This document shows, piece by piece, positions 15,305 to 24,135 of a DNA stretch of 64,000 nucleotides (position 1 is its first letter; each line of letters starts with the position of its first letter). This DNA comes from CAVVXN01 sp963772585 (GTDB lineage: Bacteria > Planctomycetota > PLA2 > JAEUHO01), in NCBI GenBank assembly GCA_963772585.1, contig CAVYXV010000010.1:1-64000 (forward strand). The letters are read 5' to 3'. A model generated the notes under the pieces. It was not told the DNA's origin and did no database searches. It saw only the letters and a program-made list of their open reading frames with translations. Both the position numbers and the translations under genes were made by a program.

Positions 15305-16210
15305 TCAGTCGCTTCCGGCGCAGAGATCCGCCGTGGTGACGTCGCCGGGGAGCGTCGTCTCCGAGAACCCGAACGGGCGGACGAGGCCCAGATGCTCGGG
15401 GGTACCCAGGAACGCCTCGAGGTGGCGGTTGAACTCGCGGAGCAGCGCCTCGTCCTCCTTGCGGAAGCCGAACGCGCCGTACCCCAGGACCGTCTTGCCG
15501 TCGATGATCGGCTGGTGGAAGGGCTCGGCCCGCGCGAAGGCCGGGTTGTTCGCCTTGCCCAGCAGGTCGCCGACGGTGAGGGTCGTGGCCGCGAGCGCGT
15601 CGATCCGCTCGGCTTCGAGGCCCGCCAGCGCCGTCGCATAATCCTCGAAGACCACGATGCGGCCGCCGGGGATGCCGAGCTTCTTCGCGTAGCCGTGCTC
15701 GACCGCCCCGCCCATGACGCCGATCCGGGCCGCGTCGCTCTGGGCGACGTCGTCGTAGCCGTGGAGGTCGAGAGGGTTGCCGCTCCGGACGATGAAGGCC
15801 TCGCCGATCCGGTACGTGGGCTCGGAGAAGGCGATCTCCTTGCAGCGCTCCGGCGTCACGTACATGCCCGCGGCCACGATGTCGATCTGCCCGGCCTGGA
15901 GCCCCGGGATCAGCTCGCCGAACCGCGCGACGACCGGCTCGACGTGGGCGATCCCCATGCGCTCGAGCATCACGCGGGCGATCTCGGGCGCCTCCCCGGT
16001 GACCCGACCGGTGTCCGTGTCGAGGTAGCCGTACGGCGCCTCGTTCGCGTAGCCGATGCGGAGCACCTCCCCGGCCCTCGCGCGGGCCAGGGTGTCGCCT
16101 TTGGGGCCATCGTCCCGAAGCAGCAGGATGGCCACCACGACGGCGACGAGCCCCAGAAGCAGGAGGATGCCGCCCCAGCCGACGCGGCTCCGTTCGGGTC
16201 GTGTCTGCAC
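15305..16210 (-). CDS. ehuB: ectoine/hydroxyectoine-type ABC transporter substrate-binding protein
   Basis: This 301-residue periplasmic-type SBP (family 3) is membrane-anchored by an N-terminal segment (WGGILLLLGLVAVVVAILLL). The mature part starts IGYANEAPYGYLD, with EIARVMLERMGI, AGMYVTPERCKEIAFSEP and GYGAFGFRKED, a pattern matching EhuB-like ectoine binders as well as other amino-acid SBPs. The start is GTG 16210, with GGAGG 8 nt upstream; a TTG at 16234 is less likely. It is first in the leftward operon, divergent from ask-ectABCD over 135 bp. Together they can scavenge and make the same osmolyte. Confidence 0.85.
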   Translation of the reverse strand: MQTRPERSRVGWGGILLLLGLVAVVVAILLLRDDGPKGDTLARARAGEVLRIGYANEAPYGYLDTDTGRVTGEAPEIARVMLERMGIAHVEPVVARFGELIPGLQAGQIDIVAAGMYVTPERCKEIAFSEPTYRIGEAFIVRSGNPLDLHGYDDVAQSDAARIGVMGGAVEHGYAKKLGIPGGRIVVFEDYATALAGLEAERIDALAATTLTVGDLLGKANNPAFARAEPFHQPIIDGKTVLGYGAFGFRKEDEALLREFNRHLEAFLGTPEHLGLVRPFGFSETTLPGDVTTADLCAGSD

Positions 16211-16345
16211 GGTGGGGGTCCTCCGCCCTGGCAAATCGATGGGGGTGGGCTACCGTAGGGGAGCAACGATTGTCGCAGCACTATTTCGGGCTGCACGGGG
16301 TTCGGGCAGGATACACCGCCCCGCCCTGCCCTCCGGGAGAACACC
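16211..16345. promoter_or_regulatory. divergent promoter region ehuB / ask-ectABCD
   Basis: 135 bp separates the two divergent operons and must contain both promoters. It includes the least GC-rich stretch of the locus (around 16263-16290, GCAACGATTGTCGCAGCACTA) and an imperfect GCAGC/GCTGC inverted repeat across 16276-16299 that could bind the MarR-type EctR encoded downstream. No consensus -10/-35 is certain. Confidence 0.4.
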
Positions 16346-17779
16346 GTGATCCAGCGCCAGAGGCCGTGGCAGATCCTCAAGTTCGGGGGCACCAGCGTCG
16401 CCAGCGCCTCCCGCTGGGGGCGCATCGAGGCCATTCTCCGGGCCCGGCTCGCGACCGGGCGCCGCCCGCTCGTGGTCCTGAGCGCCGTGGCCGGCGTGTC
16501 GAATGCGCTGGAGGACCTGGTGACGACCGTCGAGGAAGGGGGGGCCGCCGAGCCACCGATCGAGGCCCTGAGAGCCCGTCACGAGGCGCTCGGACGGGAT
16601 CTCGGGGTGGGGGTGGAGGATCTGGTGGACCGGGCCGCGGCCTCCCTGGTGCGGTGGCTCGACGACGCCGCCCGGCCGATCGCCAGCGCCGTCCGCGCCG
16701 AGGTCGCCGCCCACGGCGAGTGGCTGAGCACCCGGATCGGGGCCCGCTGGCTCGAGGCGCGCGGGCTCCGACCCACCTGGCTCGACGCGCGGGAGCTGCT
16801 TCGGGCCGCCCCGCCCGGCGCCGGCGCGTCGGACGGCCACCGCTACCTCGAGGCGCGCTGCGACGCCCGCCCCGACGCCGCCCTGAGCGCCCGCCTCGAC
16901 GCGCTCGACACCGATGTCGTCCTGACGCAGGGGTTCGTCGCCCGCGACGCCGAGGGCCGGACCGTCCTCCTCGGCCGCGGCGGGTCGGACACGGCGGCGG
17001 CGTACCTGGCCGCGAAGGTCGGCGCCCAGGGCCTGGAGATCTGGACCGACGTGCCGGGGCTGCTCTCGGCGGATCCGCGGGTCGTGCCGGGGGCACGGCT
17101 GCTCGAGGCGGTCAGCTACGACGAGGCGGAGAGCCTCGCCGGATTCGGCGGCAAGGTGCTCCATCCCCGGACGATCCACCCGGTCCGGGAGGCGGGCATC
17201 CCGCTCGAGGTCCGTTGGACCGAGCACCCCGAGGGCTCGGGGACGCGGATCGACGCCGCGCCCCGGGGCGAGGGGGCCAAGGCCGTGGTCTCCCGCCAGA
17301 ACATCGGCCTTCTCACGGTGGACAAGCCGGCGGGGTGGAAGCCGGTCGGGTTCCTCGCGGACGTGTCGGCGTGCTTCAAGCGCCACGCCCTCCCCGTGGA
17401 TCTCGTGGCGAGCTCGCCCAGCCGGATCCGCGCGACCCTCGATCTGGCCGCGCCCGGGTCGCGCGACAACCTGCCGGCCCTCGTCGGCGACATCGAGCAG
17501 TTCGCCGCGGTCGAGGTCGACGAGGACGTCGCGTCGGTGAGCGTCGTGGGCCGCTCGATCCAGGTCAGCCTGGACCATCTGGAGCCGGTGCTGAGGGGAC
17601 TCGGCGGACGCCGGCTGCTCATGACGTCGCACTGCGCATCGGACCTGAGCGTCACGTGGGTGGTCCCGGCCGACCGCGAGCGGACGATCGTGCGGCTGCT
17701 CCACGACACGCTGTTCGGTTGCGGGGAGGCGAGCGCCGTCCGGACCCCGGCGAGGCGCCGGCAGGGGGTGCCCGCATGA
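16346..17779 (+). CDS. ask: aspartate kinase, ectoine-specialised type
   Basis: This 477-residue kinase phosphorylates aspartate, the first step toward aspartate semialdehyde, the ectoine precursor. The catalytic domain shows ILKFGGTSVAS at the N-terminus and RGGSDTAAAYLA with EIWTDVPGLLSADPR further on. ACT-type regulatory repeats occupy the C-terminal ~150 residues. Placement directly before ectA with an ATGA overlap matches the Ask_Ect paralogues, generally less inhibited by lysine or threonine. The start is GTG 16346 with GGGAGA upstream. Confidence 0.93.
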   Translation: MIQRQRPWQILKFGGTSVASASRWGRIEAILRARLATGRRPLVVLSAVAGVSNALEDLVTTVEEGGAAEPPIEALRARHEALGRDLGVGVEDLVDRAAASLVRWLDDAARPIASAVRAEVAAHGEWLSTRIGARWLEARGLRPTWLDARELLRAAPPGAGASDGHRYLEARCDARPDAALSARLDALDTDVVLTQGFVARDAEGRTVLLGRGGSDTAAAYLAAKVGAQGLEIWTDVPGLLSADPRVVPGARLLEAVSYDEAESLAGFGGKVLHPRTIHPVREAGIPLEVRWTEHPEGSGTRIDAAPRGEGAKAVVSRQNIGLLTVDKPAGWKPVGFLADVSACFKRHALPVDLVASSPSRIRATLDLAAPGSRDNLPALVGDIEQFAAVEVDEDVASVSVVGRSIQVSLDHLEPVLRGLGGRRLLMTSHCASDLSVTWVVPADRERTIVRLLHDTLFGCGEASAVRTPARRRQGVPA

Positions 17780-18330
17780 CGGCCGCCTCCACCCATCCGG
17801 CGACCGTGCTCCGGTCGCCAAAGCGCGCCGACGCGCCTGCGCTCCACCGGCTCGTGCTGGAGAGCGAGGCGCTGGAGGCGAACACCTGCTACGCGTACCT
17901 CCTCCTCGCCACCGACTTCGCCGCGACCTCCGTCGTGGCGGAGGAGGACGGCGAGGTGGTCGGCTTCGTCGCGGCGTACCGCCCTCCGCCCCGCCCGGAC
18001 GCCGTGTTCGTCTGGCAGATCGGGGTCGCGGCGAAGGCGCGCGGCCGAGGCCTCGCCCGGCGCCTGCTGGAGGCGCTGGTCGCGCTGCCGGCCTGCGCCG
18101 ACGTGCATTTCCTGGAGGCCACCGTGGGGACGTCGAACGTGGCATCCCAGCGGCTCTTCACGGCGGCGGCGCGCGCCCTGGGCGTGCCCTGCCGGCGCGA
18201 GACGGGCTTCGTTGCCGCGGACTTCGGCGACTCGGCCCACGAGGACGAGGAGCGGTTCCGCATCGGACCGCTGAGCGGTCGCGGCGCCTTGCCCGAGGAG
18301 CGGGCCGAGGCCACGGAGGATCAGCGATGA
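17776..18330 (+). CDS. ectA: L-2,4-diaminobutyrate N-gamma-acetyltransferase
   Basis: This 184-residue GNAT-family enzyme transfers acetyl from acetyl-CoA to L-2,4-diaminobutyrate, the second ectoine-specific step. EctA marks are RSPKRADAPALHRLV, ANTCYAYLLLATDF, VGFVAAYRPP, FVWQIGV and the CoA-binding RGRGLARRLL, then FLEATVGTSNVASQRLF. The C-terminus is somewhat extended and acidic. ATG overlaps the ask stop (ATGA) and its own stop overlaps ectB (ATGA), so the operon is translationally coupled. Confidence 0.95.
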   Translation: MTAASTHPATVLRSPKRADAPALHRLVLESEALEANTCYAYLLLATDFAATSVVAEEDGEVVGFVAAYRPPPRPDAVFVWQIGVAAKARGRGLARRLLEALVALPACADVHFLEATVGTSNVASQRLFTAAARALGVPCRRETGFVAADFGDSAHEDEERFRIGPLSGRGALPEERAEATEDQR

Positions 18331-19610
18331 GCGTGTTCGAACGACGGGAATCGGAAGTCCGCGGGTACTGCCGCAACTTCCCCACGGTCTTCCGGCGGGC
18401 GAGGGGCAGCCTCCTCGAGGACGAGGCCGGGCGCGAGTACGTCGACTTCTTCGCCGGCGCAGGCGCGCTCAGCTACGGGCACAACGACCCCGTGCTCAAG
18501 CGGGCGCTCCTCGCGTACGTCGAAAGCGACGGCGTCACCCACTCGCTGGATCTCATGACGACGGCGAAGCGCCGGTTTCTCGAGGCCTTCGAGCAGCGGA
18601 TCCTCCGCCCGCGCGGCCTCGACTACAAGGTGATGTTCCCCGGGCCGACGGGAACGAATGCCGTCGAGGCGGCCATCAAGCTGGCGCGGAAGGTCACCGG
18701 GCGCACGCAGGTCGTCGCCTTCACGAACGGCTTCCACGGCATGACGCTCGGGAGCCTCGCGCTCACCGGGAACCGCTTCAAGCGCGACGGCGCAGGCGTA
18801 CCGCTCGGGCACGTCACGCACCTTCCGTTCGACGGCTACTTCGGCGACGGCCGGGACACCCTGGCGATGGCCGAGAGCCTCCTGGCCGACAAGAGCAGCG
18901 GGATCGAGCAGCCCGCGGCGTTCGTCGTCGAGACCGTCCAGGCCGAGGGCGGCGTGAACGTCGCCTCCGGCAAGTGGATGAAGAACCTCGCGGCGCTCGC
19001 GCGCCGCCACGAGGCGCTGCTGATCGTCGACGACATCCAGGTCGGGTGCGGTCGGACCGGACCGTTCTTCAGCTTCGAACCGTTCGACCTCGAGCCCGAC
19101 ATCGTGTGTCTCTCGAAGTCCCTCTCCGGCTACGGACTGCCCCTGGCGATCACGATCTTCAAGCGGGAGCACGACGTCTGGGAGCCCGGCGAACACAACG
19201 GGACGTTCCGCGGCCACAATCCGGCGTTCGTGACCGCCGCGGCGGCGCTCGACCGCTACTGGGCCGACGACGCCCTCACCGAGAAGGTCCGCCGGGACGG
19301 CCGCCACGTCCGACGGGCACTCGAGGACATGGCGGAGGGGAGCGCCGGCTCCGTCCGGGGCCGCGGCCTCATCCAGGGGATCGCCTTCCCGGATCCGGCG
19401 ACGGCCGGGCAGGTGTCCCAGGCGGCGTTCGCCCGGGGTGTGATCGTGGAGACGGCCGGACCGAACGGCGAGGTGCTGAAGCTCCTCCCTCCGCTCACCA
19501 TTGCCCGCGACGACCTCGAGCGCGGCCTGGAAGCCGTGGCCGCGGCCGTGGAGGCCGTCACGGGCACGCCTGTGCTGATGACCGCGGCGAAGGGAGGAAA
19601 CGGACGATGA
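18327..19610 (+). CDS. ectB: L-2,4-diaminobutyrate-2-oxoglutarate transaminase
   Basis: This 427-residue class III PLP aminotransferase makes L-2,4-diaminobutyrate from aspartate semialdehyde using glutamate. EctB signatures include the N-terminal FERRESEVRGYCRNFP, GPTGTNAVEAAIKLAR, FHGMTLGSLALTGN, LLIVDDIQVGCGRTG (PLP Asp), and the PLP lysine in CLSKSLSGYGLP, then EHNGTFRGHNPAFVTA. Length matches the family. It overlaps ectA and ectC by 4 bases on each side. Confidence 0.97.
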   Translation: MSVFERRESEVRGYCRNFPTVFRRARGSLLEDEAGREYVDFFAGAGALSYGHNDPVLKRALLAYVESDGVTHSLDLMTTAKRRFLEAFEQRILRPRGLDYKVMFPGPTGTNAVEAAIKLARKVTGRTQVVAFTNGFHGMTLGSLALTGNRFKRDGAGVPLGHVTHLPFDGYFGDGRDTLAMAESLLADKSSGIEQPAAFVVETVQAEGGVNVASGKWMKNLAALARRHEALLIVDDIQVGCGRTGPFFSFEPFDLEPDIVCLSKSLSGYGLPLAITIFKREHDVWEPGEHNGTFRGHNPAFVTAAAALDRYWADDALTEKVRRDGRHVRRALEDMAEGSAGSVRGRGLIQGIAFPDPATAGQVSQAAFARGVIVETAGPNGEVLKLLPPLTIARDDLERGLEAVAAAVEAVTGTPVLMTAAKGGNGR

Positions 19611-20005
19611 TCGTTCGCCGACTGGCCGACGCGAGGGGTACCGATCGCGAGGTGGACACCCCCAACTGGGTGAGCCGGCGTCTCCTGCTCAAGGGGGACG
19701 GCATGGGCTTTTCGCTCCACGACACGACGATCCGTGCGGGAACCGCGACGCGCATGCTCTATGCGAACCACCTGGAGGCCGTCTACTGCGTGGGGGGGAG
19801 GGGAAGCATCGAGGACCTCACGGACGGAACGACGCACCCGATCGAGGACGGCACCCTCTACGCGCTCGACGGGCACGAGGAGCACATCCTGCGCGCCGAG
19901 ACCGACCTTCGCATGATCTGCGTCTTCAACCCGCCGCTCGTGGGTCCCGAGGTCCACGACGAAACCGGCGCCTACCCGATCCTGGCCGAACCGATGGAGA
20001 GGTGA
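19607..20005 (+). CDS. ectC: L-ectoine synthase
   Basis: This 132-residue cupin cyclises N-gamma-acetyl-diaminobutyrate to ectoine. The sequence begins MIVRRLADARGTDREV and has the EctC core: NWVSRRLLLKGDGMGFSLH, ATRMLYANHLEAVYCVGG (metal ligands Glu and nearby Tyr/His) and YALDGHEEHILRA. Length is standard. Start ATG 19607 overlaps the ectB stop; the stop overlaps a GTG two codons before the ectD ATG. Confidence 0.96.
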   Translation: MIVRRLADARGTDREVDTPNWVSRRLLLKGDGMGFSLHDTTIRAGTATRMLYANHLEAVYCVGGRGSIEDLTDGTTHPIEDGTLYALDGHEEHILRAETDLRMICVFNPPLVGPEVHDETGAYPILAEPMER

Positions 20006-20007
20006 CG

Positions 20008-20886
20008 ATGCCGGCCAAGACCACCGATCCCTACGTGTCGCGCTTGATGCGCGAGGAGATCGCCGCGCGGGAGGACCCCGTGGTGTGGGGCGAGGGGGAC
20101 GGACCGCTGGATCCGGCCTCCCTCGCCGCCTACGAGGACAAGGGCTTCCACGCCGCCCGCATCTTCTCCGGGACGGAGGCGGCACGGCTCCGCGCCGAGG
20201 CCGAGCGGCTGGCCGCCCAGGCCGACCGCGACAGCGACGAGGTCGTCATCGAACCGGGGGGAAGCAGCGTCCGCTCGATCTTCCGCGTCCACCGGTCGAG
20301 CGACGTGTTTCGGCGCGCGGCCGAGGACCCCCGCCTGGTGCGGATCGCCCGCCAGCTCCTGGGCAGCGACGTCTACATCCACCAGTGCCGGATCAACTTC
20401 AAGCCCGCCTTCGACGGCAAGGAGTTCTTCTGGCATTCCGACTTCGAGACCTGGCACATGGAAGACGGCATGCCGCGCACCCGCGCCGTGAGCGCTTCGA
20501 TCGCCATCACCGACAACGACGAGTTCAACGGCCCCCTGTTCGTGATCCCCGGCTCGCACCGGCGGTACGTGCGCTGCGCCGGCGAGACGCCCCCGGACCA
20601 TTACCATCGGTCCCTGCGCCGGCAGGAGATCGGCGTCCCGAGCAAGCAGGCGGTCGCCGCGCTCACCGCCGACGGCGGGATGGCCGCCTGCCACGGCCCC
20701 GCCGGGTCGGTGACGTTCTTCGAGTGCAACCTGATGCACGGCTCGGCCGGGAACCTGAGCCCCCGTCCGCGGACGAACCTCTTCCTCGTCTTCAACAGCG
20801 TCGAGAACGCCCTGGAGGCGCCCTTCGCAGGCACCGCACCCCGCCCCGTGTTCCTCGGCGAACGCGAGGTGCACCCGATCAGTTGA
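20008..20886 (+). CDS. ectD: ectoine hydroxylase
   Basis: This 292-residue Fe(II)/2-oxoglutarate dioxygenase converts ectoine to 5-hydroxyectoine. The iron-binding HxD is in FFWHSDFETWH and the distal His in NLMHGSAGNLSP; FKPAFDGKEFFWHSDFETW (19 residues) is diagnostic of EctD. ATG 20008 is preferred over GTG 20002 because GGAGAGG lies at proper spacing; the family N-terminus also begins here. It is the last gene of the ask-ectABCD operon and converges on ectR with a 9-bp gap. Confidence 0.96.
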   Translation: MPAKTTDPYVSRLMREEIAAREDPVVWGEGDGPLDPASLAAYEDKGFHAARIFSGTEAARLRAEAERLAAQADRDSDEVVIEPGGSSVRSIFRVHRSSDVFRRAAEDPRLVRIARQLLGSDVYIHQCRINFKPAFDGKEFFWHSDFETWHMEDGMPRTRAVSASIAITDNDEFNGPLFVIPGSHRRYVRCAGETPPDHYHRSLRRQEIGVPSKQAVAALTADGGMAACHGPAGSVTFFECNLMHGSAGNLSPRPRTNLFLVFNSVENALEAPFAGTAPRPVFLGEREVHPIS

Positions 20887-20895
20887 GAGCCTGCG

Positions 20896-21411
20896 CTACT
20901 CGCCCGGCATCTGGCGCTTGACGTCCAGGTCCGGTGTGAGCAGGGGCGAGGCCTCGATGTCGGAGGCCTCCATCATCTCGACGATCGTGTCGAGCGCTTC
21001 GAGCAGTTCCAGCCGCCGCGCCGGCTCCAGGGCCTCCACACGCACGAGGAACTGCTCGTGAAGGGGCTGTGGCAGGCTCTTCAAGCGCTCTTCTCCGAGG
21101 CGCGTGAGCGTGAGGAGGACCTTGCGGCGGTCCGTCGCGCTTCGCTCCCGGTGGACGAAGCCGGCCTGGTCCAGGCGATCGAGGATGCGCGAGACGGTCG
21201 GCGCGGCGAGGTGGACGCGATCGGCGACGTCGACGACCGTCACGACGCATCCCTCCTGCGACGCCAGGTCGCCGATCGCCCGCATGCAGAGGAGCTGGGG
21301 CACCGTCAGCCCGGCGGTCCGCGAGAGCGTGCGCGAATGCTCGCTGACCTTCCGGAGGATTCGCCGGATCGCGCGCAGGATCTCGTAGCCGACGTGCTGC
21401 GGAGCGCTCAA
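20896..21411 (-). CDS. ectR: MarR-family regulator, EctR-like
   Basis: This 171-residue winged-helix repressor has a MarR core: LTVPQLLCMRAIGDL, VVTVVDVADRVHLAAPTVSR, DRLDQAGFVHRERSATDRRKV wing, LTRLGEERL. Similar MarR proteins (EctR) control ectABC operons in halophiles; its place beside ectD supports that role, and the divergent ehu/ask promoter is the likely target. The start is set at a TTG overlapping the stop of the upstream SEC-C gene (TTGA); an upstream in-frame start at 21465 is possible. Confidence 0.8.
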   Translation of the reverse strand: MSAPQHVGYEILRAIRRILRKVSEHSRTLSRTAGLTVPQLLCMRAIGDLASQEGCVVTVVDVADRVHLAAPTVSRILDRLDQAGFVHRERSATDRRKVLLTLTRLGEERLKSLPQPLHEQFLVRVEALEPARRLELLEALDTIVEMMEASDIEASPLLTPDLDVKRQMPGE

Positions 21412-22618
21412 GGCTCGTCGTCCCTCCAGTCCTCGGGGTCGATCGCCGCGAGTGCCGCTAGCCACCCCTCCTCGTCGATCTCGTCGGGATCCTCGAGCAG
21501 GTCCTTCATGATCTTGAAGATCTCCGCCCCGATCGCGTGGACGGCCGCGTGGCGCGCCACGCCGGCCCCGCGGAATCGCGCCAACACGTCCCGGGCGGCG
21601 TCGATCTCGCCCCTTGCGAGGTGGTCCTCCACCATCAGGTGCATGAGCCCATGTTGCACGCGCTCGTCTTCGCCCGCCACCTCGTCGTCGATCCGACGGT
21701 GGTAGGCGGCGACGGCGAGGCGCTGGGACTCGTGGGACAGGGCCTGCCAGCGCTCCGGGTCGGGTGTCCGGTCGGCGTCGTACGTGAACCCGTCGATCTC
21801 GTCGTAGGGGGCGAGGTCCTCGAGGAGCTCCGGGTCGTAGTCCAGCAGCTCGATCCGGTCGTCGTCCTCCCAGTCGTCGTCTCGTCGTCCTCCTCGTCCT
21901 CCTCGTCGGCGAGAGCGTCGAGCCAGCGCTGGGGATCGATGGCCGCGAGCCCGCGTTCGTAGGTGCCGGCCCCGTCCTTCCCCTGCTTCAAGACGTCGAA
22001 GATCGTCGTCGCCATCACCTCGCCGATGGCGTGGATCGCGGCGTGGCGGGGGATCCCGGCCGTCCGCAGACGATCGAGCGCCTCCTTCGCCTCCGGGGGC
22101 TCTCCGGTCAGGACCTGCGTCTCGACCGTGGCGTGGATGGCGTTGTGCATCTCGCGGGCGGCCCGCTCGGGGAGCAGATCCCCGATCCGCCAGTGATAGG
22201 CCGCGACCAGCAATCCCCGCTCGTCCGAGTCGAGGTCCCTCCAGCCGTCCCCGATGGGCCCCACCTCGGCGTCGTAGCCGACGTCGTTGATCTCCCCGAT
22301 CTTCTCGAGTCCGCTCAGATCCCCGTCGTCCAGGTCCAGGTCGTCCTCGTCCCCGTCGTCGTCGTCGTCGTCCCACCCCTCGTCCCAACCGTCGTCCTCG
22401 TCCCAGGACGCCCCGACCTCGTCGCTGTCGGGATCGTCCAGGTCGTCGAGCACCTCGTCGATGGGCGGAAGGAGGTGCAGCGGGAAGGGCGGACCATCGA
22501 TCTTCTCGTCCTTCTCGTCGCCCCGCGCCGCCTCGGCCTCGTCCTTCCGGAGGCAGCAGTGCTTGTACTTGCGCCCGCTGCCGCAGGGACAAGGGGCGTT
22601 CCGCGGGAGGTCCTTCAT
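21408..22618 (-). pseudogene. SEC-C motif protein with two related helical domains, frameshifted
   Basis: The N-terminus carries a SecA-like zinc motif (CPCGSGRKYKHCC, residues 10-22). A long acidic linker (runs of Asp) follows, then two homologous helical domains, each with an AAYHxRI pattern and an IPRHAAIHAIGE or VARHAAVHAIGA motif, resembling DUF1841-type domains. The second domain is in another frame: the break lies at ~21885-21900 in an acidic repeat where one base is missing. Corrected, the protein would be ~403 residues ending AAIDPEDWRDDEP. This may be a sequence error. Function unknown; it overlaps the EctR-like gene by TTGA. Confidence 0.75.
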
Positions 22619-22840
22619 GGCGACACTCTACTCGCCGCCCGCCCCTCTCCCCGCTCCGGCCGGGCCAGGTGGGGGCGCGCCTCGCGACCGACCCTGAGCC
22701 GGTGGATCGTGGCCCCCGCGCGCCCGAGGAGCCCGCGAAGCCGTGCGAGGCCGCCCCGGCCGAGGCGGCGTCGCGCCCAGCCCGGGCCCTGCCTTGACCG
22801 TCGCGCCGCTCAGGCCTACCGTGCCTCGGCCGATCACCGT

Positions 22841-22930
<90 letters not shown>

Positions 22931-23506
22931 TCTTCTCGGCCTCGCGGGGCGAACCCCCCGACGGATGCGTCAGCCCACCTCGCGATTTCGGCTGACGAAA
23001 CGGTGTACTCTCCCCGCCCGTTCACCGGAACCAGGCCGGGTCCTCCCCGTGAGGGGGTGGCGTATGCTGGGGCCCTCAGGTTCCTCGCATGCCCGAAGCG
23101 CGCATCATCGCCGGTCCCGCCTGAATGGGGGGCGCTTCCTGCATGCGGGACACGCCAACGCACGTTGGCACGACCATGACGACGATCGCGGACGGGACAC
23201 GCGAGAAGCGGTACCTCAGGTACCGAGTACAAGGGATGACAATGAGCTCATACTGGTGCTCCGGCCGCGCCCAGACTGGATCCTCCAGCCGTCCAAAGTG
23301 GGTGTGGACCCTCGGCGTCGCCGGATGCGCGACCCGTAACGGTGCGGCGCGGAGCATGCCCCAGCCAGCAGCCCCTCCGTACGAAACGCATCCTCACGAG
23401 TACATCCAGCCAGGGCAGCCGGGCTACCCACCGAGTGGTGTTCCCGTAGGCGACATCCTGGCGTCGGTGGGACGTCCGTGCTCGCCCGCCTGCCCGCCGA
23501 CCCCAC
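22931..23506. other. gene-poor spacer with two perfect inverted repeats
   Basis: No coding frame here looks real; codon use is unlike neighbouring genes. It contains GCCAACG-CA-CGTTGGC at 23154-23169 and CGGTACC-TCA-GGTACCG at 23209-23225, both perfect. It separates tRNA-Ser from the AbiE-like operon and may be remnant island DNA. Confidence 0.5.
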
Positions 23507-23545
23507 TTGCACAAAACTAAACCTCCGGTTAAGTTTTGTGTGCAA
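23507..23545 (+). promoter_or_regulatory. long inverted-repeat operator of the AbiE-like operon
   Basis: Left arm TTGCACAAAACTAAACC (23507-23523), spacer TCC, right arm GGTTAAGTTTTGTGTGCAA (23527-23545). The arms match except for one base and a 2-nt insertion, and the last base is the A of the antitoxin ATG. AbiEi antitoxins are known to repress their own promoter by binding inverted repeats; this element is ideally placed. It is strikingly AT-rich for this genome. Confidence 0.7.
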
Positions 23546-24135
23546 TGCGCCGTCGCCAGACCACGGAAGGCAAACCGAACTGGGACGCTCTGTACGGCGT
23601 TGCCGAGGCCCAGTCCGGCCACTTCACCACGGACCAGGCCGCCGAGGCGGGTTACTCCCCGCAGCTTCTCCACAAGTACCTGGCGAGCGGCCGGATCGTT
23701 CGGGTGCGACGGGGAGTCTACCGCGTCACGCACTTCCCCGCATCGGACCACGAGGACCTCGTGGTGCTCTGGCTCTGGGGGGAGCAGGCCGGGGTGTTCT
23801 CCCGCGAGACCGCAATGGCGCTCCACGAACTCTCCGACGTCCTTCCGGCCAAGGTCCACATGACCGTGCCGGAGCCCTGGAGGAACCGACGTCTCCGGGT
23901 GCCGGGGGGCCTGGTCCTCCACTACGCCGACCTGACGAGCCAGGAGTGGGAGTGGCACGAGGCGGTTCCGATCACGACCCCCCTGCGAACGCTCCTCGAC
24001 TGCATCGATGCCCACCTCGCGCCGGATCTCGTGCGCCAGGCACTCGGGGAGGCGCGGGCGCGCGGGCTCCTGTCCCCTTCCGAGAGCGCGAGGATCGGCG
24101 AGCGCATGGCGACGGTCCTGGAAGAGGGGCCATGA
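23545..24135 (+). CDS. AbiEi-family antitoxin / transcriptional regulator
   Basis: This 196-residue protein has an N-terminal winged-helix domain (residues ~10-65: ALYGVAEAQSGHFTTDQAAE, YSPQLLHKYLASGRIVRVRRGVYR), then the conserved block FPASDHEDLVVLWLWG, GVFSRETAMALHELSDVLP, and ITTPLRTLLDCID, matching AbiEi. Such proteins neutralise the AbiEii nucleotidyltransferase toxin and autorepress. The stop overlaps the next gene as ATGA. The start at ATG 23545 lies at the edge of the inverted-repeat operator, so little or no leader is available for a ribosome-binding site. Confidence 0.85.
   Translation: MRRRQTTEGKPNWDALYGVAEAQSGHFTTDQAAEAGYSPQLLHKYLASGRIVRVRRGVYRVTHFPASDHEDLVVLWLWGEQAGVFSRETAMALHELSDVLPAKVHMTVPEPWRNRRLRVPGGLVLHYADLTSQEWEWHEAVPITTPLRTLLDCIDAHLAPDLVRQALGEARARGLLSPSESARIGERMATVLEEGP

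Noticed and set aside
22941..23520. Small frames in the spacer after tRNA-Ser
   Set aside because: Composition and codon use unlike real genes here, no ribosome-binding sites, no motif on either strand.
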